Of a stretch of DNA of 64,000 nt, positions 42,070 through 49,958 are shown piece by piece. Source of the stretch: Micromonospora chokoriensis (GTDB lineage: Bacteria; Actinomycetota; Actinomycetes; Mycobacteriales; Micromonosporaceae); contig NZ_JOAN01000002.1 in assembly GCF_000718555.1 (NCBI RefSeq), positions 186,001 through 250,000 of the forward strand. Direction: 5' to 3'. Each line of letters opens with the position of its first letter. The first letter of the stretch is position 1. The notes below the pieces were generated by a model. It saw nothing but the letters and a program-made list of their open reading frames with translations. It did no database searches and was not told the DNA's origin. The translations under genes were made by a program, and so were the position numbers.

Positions 42070-43260
42070 TCAATCGTGGTCGAGCTCGCCCAGGACCGAC
42101 AGGAGCCGGTCCACTTCCGCAACGGTGTTGTAGACGTGCATGCTCACCCGTACCGATGCGGTCTTCTCGCCCTGGTCGCCCTGGCAGTGACCGTCCGCGC
42201 GGACCAGAAGGCCGTGCGCGGCCAGGATGAACCCGAGGTCGTTCGAGCCGATGTCGCGGTGACGGAAGGCCACAATCCCCTGGCGCTGCTGCGTCGGGGC
42301 ATCGGCGGCCAGGCTGCTCTGACAGCCCAGCACCTCAATGTTGGAGAGCATGCGTAGCCCGTCGGTGAGCCGTGCGCCGAGCGCGGTGTTCCACCGGGCG
42401 ACGCGATCCAGGCCGGCGGCGTCGAGCCAGTCCAGCGCGGCGACCAGGCTGATGATGCCGCTGGTGTTGGGTGAGCCGTTCCAGCCGGTCGTCGCGTACG
42501 CCGGACCGCGCTGATTGCGCGCCCAGATCGCGCCAGTGCCTGGCAGCGCCATCGCTTTGTGCCCAGAGAACACCACGAAGTCGACGTCGGTCGTCGCGGT
42601 GGACAGCGGCAGGTGCCCCACGCCCTGCGCGGCATCCAGGCAGATCGGGACGGTCGGGCCGGCTGCCACGCGCAGCCTGTGCACGTTCATGTCGTTGCCA
42701 TAGACGTGGTGCACGTGGGTCGCGGCGATCAGACGCGTGCGGTCGTTGATCATCGCCGCGAGTCGGCCAACGTCGTAGTCGTGCGCGGCGTCGTAGGGCA
42801 TCGCTCGCACGCCGATCGAAGCGCCCTGGCGACGCAGCAGCTCCGCGACTTCCAGCCAGGGCGCGTTGTTGGCGGCGTGATCGGCGAACGGCACGATGAC
42901 CTCGTCGCCGTCGCGCAACTGCGGCGCGAGCCAATCGCGGGCGACGGCGCGCAGACCCTCCGTGGTGCCACTGACGAAGTGCACGCCGGAACGCTGCGGC
43001 GCCGGGTCGTCGAGGAATCGGCGCAGCCGGTCGCGGGCCTGCTCGATGCGGGTGGTGGTCCGGTTCGCCCAGGGGTACGTGCCCCGGGCGGCGTTGGCGT
43101 TGCCCGTCGTCAGATAGGCCAGGACAGCGTCGAGGACCGCTTGCGGTTTCTGCGAGGTGGCGGCGCTGTCCAGGTACGCCACGTCGGGGTTTGCGGTAAT
43201 CAGCGGGAACTGACCGCGCAACGTCTCCTGCCACGGGCGCAACTCGTCGAGGACATCCAT
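42070..43260 (-). CDS. SufS-like cysteine desulfurase
   Basis: This 396-residue class V PLP enzyme resembles SufS/CsdA: YLDSAATSQKPQAVLDAV (29-46), HAANNAPW (128-135), THVHHVYGND (181-190), CLDAAQGVGHLP (207-218) and FSGHKAMALPGTG with PLP lysine Lys235. The mobile active-site loop reads VRADGHCQ, so the catalytic Cys359 of group II desulfurases is present; desulfuration of cysteine is therefore likely. The gene starts 1 bp after the stop of the cysteine-synthase/rhodanese gene and probably supplies persulfide sulfur to that or another enzyme. It is not in a suf operon, which suggests a dedicated biosynthetic role. Confidence 0.82.
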   Translation of the reverse strand: MDVLDELRPWQETLRGQFPLITANPDVAYLDSAATSQKPQAVLDAVLAYLTTGNANAARGTYPWANRTTTRIEQARDRLRRFLDDPAPQRSGVHFVSGTTEGLRAVARDWLAPQLRDGDEVIVPFADHAANNAPWLEVAELLRRQGASIGVRAMPYDAAHDYDVGRLAAMINDRTRLIAATHVHHVYGNDMNVHRLRVAAGPTVPICLDAAQGVGHLPLSTATTDVDFVVFSGHKAMALPGTGAIWARNQRGPAYATTGWNGSPNTSGIISLVAALDWLDAAGLDRVARWNTALGARLTDGLRMLSNIEVLGCQSSLAADAPTQQRQGIVAFRHRDIGSNDLGFILAAHGLLVRADGHCQGDQGEKTASVRVSMHVYNTVAEVDRLLSVLGELDHD

Positions 43261-43261
43261 G

Positions 43262-44581
43262 TCAGTCGCGCACCAGCTCGGCGCCGGCGTCGCGCCAGGC
43301 GATGATGCCGCCGTCGAGCGAGCGCACGTCTGGATGGCCCATCCGGGTCAGCAGAGCGGCGTAGCGGGCGGACTTCTCCCCCACCGGGCAGACCAGCAGC
43401 ACCGGCTGGCGGCGACCGAACGGTAGCCCGCCGTGCAGCAGCTCGGCGAAGAGCTCGTCGACGATGTTGATCGAGCCGTCGATGTGCAGCGCCTGGTACG
43501 CGAACGGGCTGCGTAGGTCGACAACAAGCCCTCGACGCTCGGTGATCCACCGCTGCGCCTCCGCGACATCCACGGTGGCCGCCTGCCCTACCTCCGCGTC
43601 GGTCACCGTGCGCAGCGAGTTGCGCCGCGGCGCCCGGCCGAACAGCTCGGGACGCCGCTCCCGCAGATAGCTCAGGTAGCTCTCGACGCGATCACAGACG
43701 ATGAAGACCGCGCTACGGCGCTCGGCGAGCTGCGCGTCGACGGCGCGCAGATGGCGTACGGCGCCCTGGTAGGCACCGCCGCCGGTCGGCCCGGCGAGCG
43801 TGCCGCATCGGCGTACCAGGGTCAGCAAACCATCGATGGCGTCGTCGGCGGTGATCGTCTCCACCGTGTCGTAGACGTCGGGGTCGAAGAGGCCGACCTC
43901 GTGCACCTCGTCGATGGTGCGGATGCCCGGGATGAAGTCGGACTTGTGCGCCACCAGCCCGACGACGCGTACGTCGGGGTTGTGCTGGCGCAACGCGGCC
44001 GCCACGCCGGTGGAGGAGCCGGCCGTTCCGATGCAGGCGATGAAGTAGTCAGGGGCTCGTCCGTCGAGGTCCTTAACGATCTCCGGGCCGGTGCCGTTCA
44101 GGTGCGCGTCGACGTTGAGCTCGTTGAAGTACTGGTCGGTGTGCAGATAGCCGCCGCCCGATCCGGCGAGCCGGTGGTACATCCTGGTCAGCGGGTCGTC
44201 GGTGTCGGTAGGGTCGAGGCACTCCGCCTGCCCGGGCAGCTCGTCGATCTCCGCGCCCAGCAGTAGCAGCAGGTCCTTGATCTCGGCGACCTTCATGCGG
44301 TTGGTGACGCTCTTGAATGTGAGCCCGTGCATGCCGGCGATGACGGCGAGGGCCTTGGCGGTGTTGCCGCTGGACAACTCGACGACGGTGTCACCGCGCT
44401 CGACGGCCTGGGTGAGCAGAGGTCGGGCCATGTTCCAGGCGGCGCGGTCCTTCAGCGAGCCAAACGGGTTGAGCAGCTCCATCTTGGCGTACAGGTCGAT
44501 GTTGCGCAGACCGTGCACGGCGGGGTCGATGCGTACCAGCGGGGTGTTGCCGATGGCCTCGGTCATCGTCTCAAATCTCAT
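43262..44581 (-). CDS. cysteine synthase-like PLP enzyme fused to rhodanese
   Basis: This 439-residue two-domain protein begins with a fold-type II PLP domain (residues 1-310): IGNTPLVRI, NPFGSLKDRAAW with PLP lysine Lys44, SSGNTA (70-75), GTAGSSTGVAAAL for phosphate binding. It resembles O-acetylserine sulfhydrylase, cystathionine beta-synthase or SbnA. A rhodanese domain (about 335-439) follows, with VDLRSPFAYQALHIDGSINI and active-site loop VCPVGEKS, Cys398. The fusion suggests beta-replacement using a sulfane sulfur carried on Cys398. ATG 44581 overlaps the decarboxylase stop (ATGA). Products such as a thio-amino acid or 2,3-diaminopropionate are possible; the substrate is unknown. Confidence 0.85.
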   Translation of the reverse strand: MRFETMTEAIGNTPLVRIDPAVHGLRNIDLYAKMELLNPFGSLKDRAAWNMARPLLTQAVERGDTVVELSSGNTAKALAVIAGMHGLTFKSVTNRMKVAEIKDLLLLLGAEIDELPGQAECLDPTDTDDPLTRMYHRLAGSGGGYLHTDQYFNELNVDAHLNGTGPEIVKDLDGRAPDYFIACIGTAGSSTGVAAALRQHNPDVRVVGLVAHKSDFIPGIRTIDEVHEVGLFDPDVYDTVETITADDAIDGLLTLVRRCGTLAGPTGGGAYQGAVRHLRAVDAQLAERRSAVFIVCDRVESYLSYLRERRPELFGRAPRRNSLRTVTDAEVGQAATVDVAEAQRWITERRGLVVDLRSPFAYQALHIDGSINIVDELFAELLHGGLPFGRRQPVLLVCPVGEKSARYAALLTRMGHPDVRSLDGGIIAWRDAGAELVRD

Positions 44582-46026
44582 GGTGCCTCCACGGGATGGT
44601 GAACGGGCCAGTACTGCTCGTCGAGGCACCACCGCCATGCGCCGTCGTCGCGGTACAGCGCGACCTTGCGGCCGATCGGCTGGCGCAGCGCCTGCGTGGC
44701 GCTGAAGTCCATCAGGTAGCCGGCGGTGTTGACGAAGGCCAGCAGGTCACCGATGCGGGGCAGGGACGGCAGGAAGACCTTGCGTCGGGTGATGAGATCC
44801 GCTTCGAGACACAGATTGCCGAACAGGTACGCCCCTGCGGGCCCCGGACCGGCCGGAGTCGTCCGGTGCACGACGACCGGGTCCATCAGGACTCCGTGCT
44901 CCTCAAGACTGACATCACGGGCGTTGCAGTCCAGGCGCACGATCGTGTCGCCGTTGGCGTCCTCGCGTACCTCGAGAACGCTGGCCAGGACCAGGCCGCA
45001 CTGGTCGAGCAGGGCCCGACCCGGCTCGACGTGCAGGTCGTACATGTTGTCCAACAGCAGTGTCCCGAGTGGACGACGCTGCTCGGGCGCAGTTGTTCGC
45101 AACAGCCGATCGAGGTACGCGGGTCCGGAGATGGGCCGGTGAGCGGGGTACAGGTTCAACGAGCCCCGAACGTGACCGTTCTCGGCGCGTAACCCGTAAC
45201 CGTGCCCGTTCCAGGTCAGTGGCGCCCGCCTACCGAGCACCGCCTCAGTCAGCGCGGAGGTGTACTGCTCCCACTGCGCGCCGTCAGCGAGGTAGTCGAC
45301 ACCGAATCCACCGCCGATGTCCACCGACCAAGGACGCAGCCCACGCCGGCGGCACTCGTCCAGGACGCCGAGGCAGCCCTCCAACGCCACAACTTTCTCC
45401 GGCAGCCCGATCGTGTCGAGGTGAAACGCCACCCCGACCAGGTCCAGGGCGTCGGCATGTTTCTCGATCACGTCGAGAACCTCACTCGCCGCAGCGACCG
45501 ACACCCCGAAGCGGCTGCGCCGGCTGTTGAGCTGCACGCCCGCTGAGGTGAAACCCGACAGACGGGCCATCACCCGTACGCGCGGCAATGACCGATCCCT
45601 GACCAGAGCGGCCAGCGCCGCCAACTCAGCGACCGAATCGGCGCTGACGATGACTCCGGTGCGGGCCGCGAGCCAGAGGAACTCCTGGTTCTTCGGCCCG
45701 GTCGCCACGATCCGCTGCGGCACGAAGCCGGCACCGAGCGCGTGCTGCAGCTCGGCGAGCGACGCCACGTCGATGCCCGCGTCGGTGGCGGCGAGTTCGC
45801 GTACCAGGGCATTGGATCGGTTGGCCTTGTGCGCGTAATAGATCTGGCCGGACAGGCGATGGGCGGAAAAGACCGAGCGGAATGCGACGACGTTGCCTGT
45901 CAACTGCTGCGGAAGAACCACTCCGAGTGGCGAACCCAACGCGTCGGATAATTGCGCCAGCAGGACGGTTTCGGCGAGTGCCGACCGCAGTTCCGGACCG
46001 ATTCGCGGAGACAGGTGAAGGGGCAA
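44578..46026 (-). CDS. type III PLP amino-acid decarboxylase (LysA/SbnH-like)
   Basis: This 482-residue alanine-racemase-fold decarboxylase has PLP lysine Lys67 in YYAHKANRS, the HLDT segment after VAFH, the phosphate-binding DIGGGFGVDYL (about 244-254), EPGRALLD near 335, and the active-site cysteine region FGNLCLEADLI near 410. It resembles diaminopimelate decarboxylase, SbnH and biosynthetic relatives acting on conjugated amino acids. The start is a TTG at 46026 with GGAG (in TGAGGAGTCGCA) at ideal distance; no ATG or GTG fits. It is first in the leftward decarboxylase / PLP-rhodanese / SufS unit with a candidate promoter at 46111-46139. The substrate is unknown. Confidence 0.82.
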   Translation of the reverse strand: MPLHLSPRIGPELRSALAETVLLAQLSDALGSPLGVVLPQQLTGNVVAFRSVFSAHRLSGQIYYAHKANRSNALVRELAATDAGIDVASLAELQHALGAGFVPQRIVATGPKNQEFLWLAARTGVIVSADSVAELAALAALVRDRSLPRVRVMARLSGFTSAGVQLNSRRSRFGVSVAAASEVLDVIEKHADALDLVGVAFHLDTIGLPEKVVALEGCLGVLDECRRRGLRPWSVDIGGGFGVDYLADGAQWEQYTSALTEAVLGRRAPLTWNGHGYGLRAENGHVRGSLNLYPAHRPISGPAYLDRLLRTTAPEQRRPLGTLLLDNMYDLHVEPGRALLDQCGLVLASVLEVREDANGDTIVRLDCNARDVSLEEHGVLMDPVVVHRTTPAGPGPAGAYLFGNLCLEADLITRRKVFLPSLPRIGDLLAFVNTAGYLMDFSATQALRQPIGRKVALYRDDGAWRWCLDEQYWPVHHPVEAP

Positions 46027-46110
46027 TGCGACTCCTCACGTGAGTCGTGGTGCCACGGACGCCGCCACTCCCACCTCACCGAAAAACTCTTCGTGACGGC
46101 GGCCTGTCTC

Positions 46111-46139
46111 AACGTAACCGATGTTCCGACGCCCGCCAA
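46111..46139 (-). promoter_or_regulatory. candidate promoter of the decarboxylase unit
   Basis: On the minus strand TTGGCG (46139-46134) and TACGTT (46116-46111) are 17 bp apart, giving a predicted start near 46104 and a 77-nt leader. A long inverted repeat lies at -63 to -100 relative to it. Confidence 0.35.
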
Positions 46140-46166
46140 GGGGTGGCAGATGAGCGACTGAACGCG

Positions 46167-46204
46167 CCACCGCCACATATACGAGTGCGCATATGTGACG
46201 GTGG
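46167..46204. promoter_or_regulatory. long inverted repeat in a divergent promoter region
   Basis: CCACCGCCACATAT (46167-46180) and ATATGTGACGGTGG (46191-46204) match in 13 of 14 inverted positions, with one further G-C pair outside, around a 10-bp spacer. The 496-bp gap 46027-46522 separates the biosynthetic block (minus) from the STAND-TPR gene (plus). Its position upstream of the decarboxylase promoter suits an activator or a shared regulator site. It could also form a hairpin in RNA. Confidence 0.5.
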
Positions 46205-46412
46205 CCGTCAATGCAAACGCCGACTATCCACCACACCCCGGAGCCAATGCCCACCTCCGCCCGACCGGGAGCCACCCCTTCGCCGAAAGAAACGGCTGGC
46301 GATCCTCATCAGCGCCGCCGCGGCAGCAGTCAGCGGTAAGGACCGCCCTGCAGTAGCTGTGGTCGCACCGAGCCGGTCCCTGGCCAGGTAGCGGGTCGCG
46401 CTGGCGCAGCAT

Positions 46413-46446
46413 CCGTCCTCAGTAGTTCGAATCCTGAGCAGGACGG
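46413..46446 (+). other. bulged hairpin 77-110 bp before the STAND-TPR gene
   Basis: CCGTCCTCAG (46413-46422) pairs with CTGAG/GGACGG (46434-46446) over ten base pairs with a three-nucleotide bulge, around an 11-nt loop containing TTCGAAT. In the leader of the STAND-TPR gene it could be a structured 5' UTR or a terminator for transcription entering from the left. It is not a tRNA. Confidence 0.3.
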
Positions 46447-46522
46447 AGGGTGGAGTCGGTGGTCACGGTGTGGTGAGGTGAAGCCGCATGGGCGGCGAAG
46501 TCGACACCCGTGGGGAGAGCGG

Positions 46523-48865
46523 ATGACCCAGGCGCATCGTTGGACGGCGGCCAGCCTCCTCAGTGTGCTTGCCGTAGCTCTGGTCTGGCTGGGCTGCCAG
46601 TTGGGCTTCGGGCTCGACGTGGAGACGTCGGCGACCGTGGCCGCGTTGGCGGCCGCGCTGGTCGCCGCCCCGCTCACCCAGTGGGCAAAGCAGGGGGCGG
46701 TCAAGCGTGCCCTTCCGACACCACCTGTCGACAGTGTCCGTCGGCGGCTGGAGCCGGGCGACATTCCCCGGGCCGACGGGATGGCACGGGTGTGGAACAT
46801 CCCCAACCGCATCGCCGGCTTCACCGGCCGGGAACACTTGCTGACCGCGCTGCATGATCACCTTCATGCGGGTAGCCCGGTGGCGGTACTCGCCCTGCAC
46901 GGCCTCGGTGGGGTCGGCAAGACCTCCCTCGCGGTGGAGTACGCCCACCGGTTCGCCGGCGACTACGCCCTGGCGTGGTGGATCAACGCCGAGCAGAGCG
47001 GCCTCATCGGCGAGCAACTCACCGCCCTCGGCCTCTCCACCGGTTGGGTCACCGCCGCACCAGACACCGCCACCACCGCCCGACAGGTCCTGCACCACCT
47101 CCGCGACAGCGACCACTGGCTGATCATCTTCGACAATGTCGAGGCGCCCGAGGACGTCGTACCGTGGCTGCCGCAAGGCTCTGGTCACACGATCATCACA
47201 AGCCGCAACCCCGGGTGGCGGCAGGTGGCCACACTTCTGGACGTGGATGTGTTCGAGCGGACAGAGTCCGTGGCGCTGCTGCGCCGACTGGCCCCCGAGC
47301 TGACCGAGGCGGCGGCCGATCGCGTCGCCGACGCTGTCGGTGACCTCCCGCTGGCAGTGGCTCAGGCAGCCGGGGTGATCGGCGAGACGGCGATGACCGC
47401 CGACGAGTACCTGCGAGAACTCGTCCAGCAGGTCGCGCAGGTCATGGCCGAGGGCAAGCCCCCGTCCTACCCGATGACACTTGCCGCAACGGTGCAGATC
47501 TCGCTGGACCGGCTGACCGCCAAGGATCCGGCCGCGGCACAGTTGCTGCGACTCTGCGCATTGCTCGCACCGGAACCCGTACCCATGGAGATCTTCACCG
47601 CCGCCCCCGTCGGTGTCCTCTCCGAGCCGCTGGCCTCCGTCGCGGCCTCCACCATGGCGATCCGTCGGTCGCTCGGCCTCCTGGTCCGGTATGGACTGGC
47701 CAAGGTCGGGCCGGTCGGGCCACAGCTGCACCGCCTGACCCTGGCCATCGTCCGGGACCTCACCAACGATGAGACGGGGGCCGTCGCCCGAAGCCAGATC
47801 GGAGCCCTCCTCGTCGCTGCGGCACCCGGCCCCAGTCACGCGCCAACCTCCTGGCCCTACTGGGCACATTTCCTACCGCATCTCCTTGCCGTCGATCCGG
47901 GCGCCAGCACGAACCCGGACCTCCGCGATGTCGCCATCCAGGCAACTTGGTACCTGCGCGGGCGCGGCGACCTGAAGACCGGCCATGATCTCGCCGAACA
48001 CCTCTACCAGCAGTGGCGCAGCCGACTCGGGCCTGACGACCCGGCGACGCTACGGGCCGCGCACAGCTTGGTGGACGCTCGTTCACAGCTCGGCCACCTT
48101 CAGGCGGCCCACGAGATCGCCGAGGAGACGCTGCGCCGTCGTCGGCGGGTGCTGGGCGACGACCATCCGGACACGCTCAACTCAGCCTGCACCCTCGGGC
48201 TGTGTCTGTACCGGCTTGGGGTGTCCGCACCAGAGACCTCCCCACCGTTCGAGCAGGCGCGGGCACTGCTGGAGGACACGCTGTCGCGGTTGCGGGTGAT
48301 GTTCGGCGAGGACCGAGGGTTGACCTTGGGCGCCGCCCACAACCTCGCGCTGACCCTGGGGGCGCTGGGCCGTCACGAGGAGGCGCTAGCCCTGCACCGG
48401 GACACGGTCGCCCGCCGCCGTCGTGTGCTGGGCGAGGACCATCCACACACGCTGCTCTCGGCCGGCGACCTCGCCGAGGAGCTCGCGGCGTCGGGGCATC
48501 CCGCAGAGGCGCTGGAGTTGCATCGGGACACCCTCGCCCGTCAGCGACGGACGCTCGGAGATGACCACCCGTACACAATGCTGTCGGCCACTCAAACGGC
48601 GGCCGTCCTGTACCGCCTGGGGCACACGGCGCAGGCGCTCGTCCTCGGCCAGGAAACGCTTGACCGCAGGGTACGAGTGCTCGGCCCGCACCACGTCGAC
48701 ACCAGGCGCTCCGCGCGGTCGGTCAGTGCACACCTGCGTGCGCTGGGACGGGCTCGCCAGGCGCGAGAGATTGACGCCCGCTTCCTCTCGGTCGGGGACG
48801 GAGAGTCAGGAGCCGGCTTGGGAGGATCGTCGTTCCGGGATACGGCGGAGAGCACCCCTGCCTGA
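46523..48865 (+). CDS. membrane-anchored NB-ARC/TPR STAND protein
   Basis: This 780-residue protein starts with two hydrophobic helices (about 8-30 and 36-51), followed by a linker with NIPNRIAGFTGREHLL. The NB-ARC-type ATPase has Walker A GLGGVGKTS (127-135), Walker B LIIFDNVEAPEDVVPW and a sensor-like LPLAVAQAAGVI. The C-terminal third is a run of about 42-residue tetratricopeptide units with the kinesin-light-chain-like signature LGDDHPDTL / LGEDHPHTL / LGDDHPYTM. This resembles the TPR proteins named in FxSxx-COOH loci, but no FxSxx peptide gene was found. ATG 46523 has GGGGAGAG upstream. It is a likely membrane-tethered signalling or immunity switch at the head of the 46-60 kb region. 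Confidence 0.82.
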   Translation: MTQAHRWTAASLLSVLAVALVWLGCQLGFGLDVETSATVAALAAALVAAPLTQWAKQGAVKRALPTPPVDSVRRRLEPGDIPRADGMARVWNIPNRIAGFTGREHLLTALHDHLHAGSPVAVLALHGLGGVGKTSLAVEYAHRFAGDYALAWWINAEQSGLIGEQLTALGLSTGWVTAAPDTATTARQVLHHLRDSDHWLIIFDNVEAPEDVVPWLPQGSGHTIITSRNPGWRQVATLLDVDVFERTESVALLRRLAPELTEAAADRVADAVGDLPLAVAQAAGVIGETAMTADEYLRELVQQVAQVMAEGKPPSYPMTLAATVQISLDRLTAKDPAAAQLLRLCALLAPEPVPMEIFTAAPVGVLSEPLASVAASTMAIRRSLGLLVRYGLAKVGPVGPQLHRLTLAIVRDLTNDETGAVARSQIGALLVAAAPGPSHAPTSWPYWAHFLPHLLAVDPGASTNPDLRDVAIQATWYLRGRGDLKTGHDLAEHLYQQWRSRLGPDDPATLRAAHSLVDARSQLGHLQAAHEIAEETLRRRRRVLGDDHPDTLNSACTLGLCLYRLGVSAPETSPPFEQARALLEDTLSRLRVMFGEDRGLTLGAAHNLALTLGALGRHEEALALHRDTVARRRRVLGEDHPHTLLSAGDLAEELAASGHPAEALELHRDTLARQRRTLGDDHPYTMLSATQTAAVLYRLGHTAQALVLGQETLDRRVRVLGPHHVDTRRSARSVSAHLRALGRARQAREIDARFLSVGDGESGAGLGGSSFRDTAESTPA

Positions 48866-48908
48866 CAAGACGAGATGACGTGCCGTCGCCGACGACCCCC
48901 CACTCACC

Positions 48909-49376
48909 TCAGGTCGCCGCTGCGAGCCAATCATTGACATTCTTCTCGACGTCGCCGATGGGTATCACCGCCGTATCGATCACGAACTCGATCTTGCCGC
49001 CCGAGACGCCATTCCGGACACCGACCACGGCTGTCGCCAGATCGCCGGTGCCGTCGAGCACCCCGCGAACTCCACGCCGGATCGAGAAGCTGATGACGTC
49101 TGCCTTGGGGACGGACCGCACGCTTCCCAGGCCGGAGGTCCTCCCGATCGCCGCCATCAGGCCCGAGATCAGCCCGAGCTTCTTGCTGGACTTCGGCTGA
49201 ACCACGAGAACGCGGTCCGGTGCGAAAACCAACACGTCGCGCGTGTCGCTGTCAAAAACCTCTCGCAGGCGGATCGGCGCCAGACTCGCACATCCTGCCA
49301 GAGTTCCGATTTTCTTGTTCCAGTCTTCGGTGCCGATCAACTGCTCGACAACAAACCAGGTTCGGCCTTTATTCAC
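48909..49376 (-). CDS. 155-residue unknown protein, lower GC
   Basis: GTG 49376 is preceded by GAGAGGAAA. The protein looks like a compact alpha/beta domain: WFVVEQLIGTEDWNKKIGTLAGCASL (about 7-32), VLVFAPDRVLVVQPKSSKK (48-66), a hydrophobic glycine-rich helix LGLISGLMAAIG, and DVEKNVNDWLAAAT at the end. No family is recognised; the pattern of strands followed by an amphipathic C-terminal helix recalls PH-like domains, but this is only an impression. Codon third positions are less GC-rich than in neighbours, suggesting recent acquisition. It converges with the STAND-TPR gene. Confidence 0.6.
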   Translation of the reverse strand: MNKGRTWFVVEQLIGTEDWNKKIGTLAGCASLAPIRLREVFDSDTRDVLVFAPDRVLVVQPKSSKKLGLISGLMAAIGRTSGLGSVRSVPKADVISFSIRRGVRGVLDGTGDLATAVVGVRNGVSGGKIEFVIDTAVIPIGDVEKNVNDWLAAAT

Positions 49377-49391
49377 TGGTTTCCTCTCGGC

Positions 49392-49670
49392 TTATGATTG
49401 GCAGGCAGGCGCAAATCCGGTCGAAGACGCTGCCCGCAGTGACGCTATCTCCGCATCGATTGTCGCGGTTGCAAGAAAGATCGACATAGGACTTTCGGAC
49501 AGCATCGGGAACACGACTGGACGCCCCGGGCCAGGCAAGTTCGCGGACAAGCCGACTCTCGGGCAGATCACGGCACTCGGCTTCGAGGAATGCCATCCAC
49601 ATGACGAACCGATGAGCGACACCGCGCCGAACCCCTCGCCAGCCAGACGTGAGCATTGCTCAGGAGTCAC
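49392..49670 (-). CDS. doubtful 92-residue frame coupled to the gene above
   Basis: GTG 49670 overlaps the TGA of the 69-residue gene (GTGA), and the frame ends 15 bp before the 155-residue gene. The protein is Ser/Ala/Cys-containing without recognisable motifs, and third codon positions are only moderately GC-rich. The opposite strand also holds a long frame here but without a start codon. It is either a small acquired gene or non-coding filler. Confidence 0.25.
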   Translation of the reverse strand: MTPEQCSRLAGEGFGAVSLIGSSCGWHSSKPSAVICPRVGLSANLPGPGRPVVFPMLSESPMSIFLATATIDAEIASLRAASSTGFAPACQS

Positions 49671-49876
49671 CCTCTCCAGCGGCCTTTCCTGGAGCGCGGA
49701 GGCGGTTCGGAGGGCTTGCTGCGCGGCGGCAGGGGCGGTGGGGCCGCGGAAGAGGTGGGCGGCCGCTGGGACGAAACCGGAGTCTGACCCAGCGAGCCGC
49801 CCAGGTCGTCGTCCTCGTCCAGAAGATCGTCGGCGGGTGTCGGAGTGTCGCTGCTGATTCGCTGATCGTCGGACAT
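49667..49876 (-). CDS. 69-residue acidic/proline-rich protein
   Basis: ATG 49876 has AAGG about 7 bases upstream. The N-terminal half is acidic (PADDLLDEDDDLGG, about 15-28), the C-terminal half Pro/Ser/Arg-rich (TSSAAPPPLPPRSKPSEPPPR). It is probably intrinsically disordered. It is divergent from the CHAT operon that begins 83 bp to the right, and may be a linked regulator or substrate, but nothing in the sequence proves this. Such low-complexity frames can be spurious, hence moderate confidence. Confidence 0.45.
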   Translation of the reverse strand: MSDDQRISSDTPTPADDLLDEDDDLGGSLGQTPVSSQRPPTSSAAPPPLPPRSKPSEPPPRSRKGRWRG

Positions 49877-49958
49877 TTGCCGCCTTCGAGAGCTATGGAC
49901 AGCACGGTCATTCGACCCTACTGTACGTCACATTGTGAGTCGCTGATGTGGAGTGCGG

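Noticed and set aside
46413-46446. tRNA-like 3' end (AGTTCGAATCC within a stem)
   Set aside because: The apparent T-loop is not closed by a proper 5-bp stem with a 7-nt loop, and no D- or anticodon arm or acceptor stem lies upstream. It is better read as a bulged hairpin.
49243-49857. plus-strand frame through 49.2-49.9 kb
   Set aside because: Its only start codons lie antisense to the 155-residue gene, no ribosome site is seen and codon third positions are not clearly coding.
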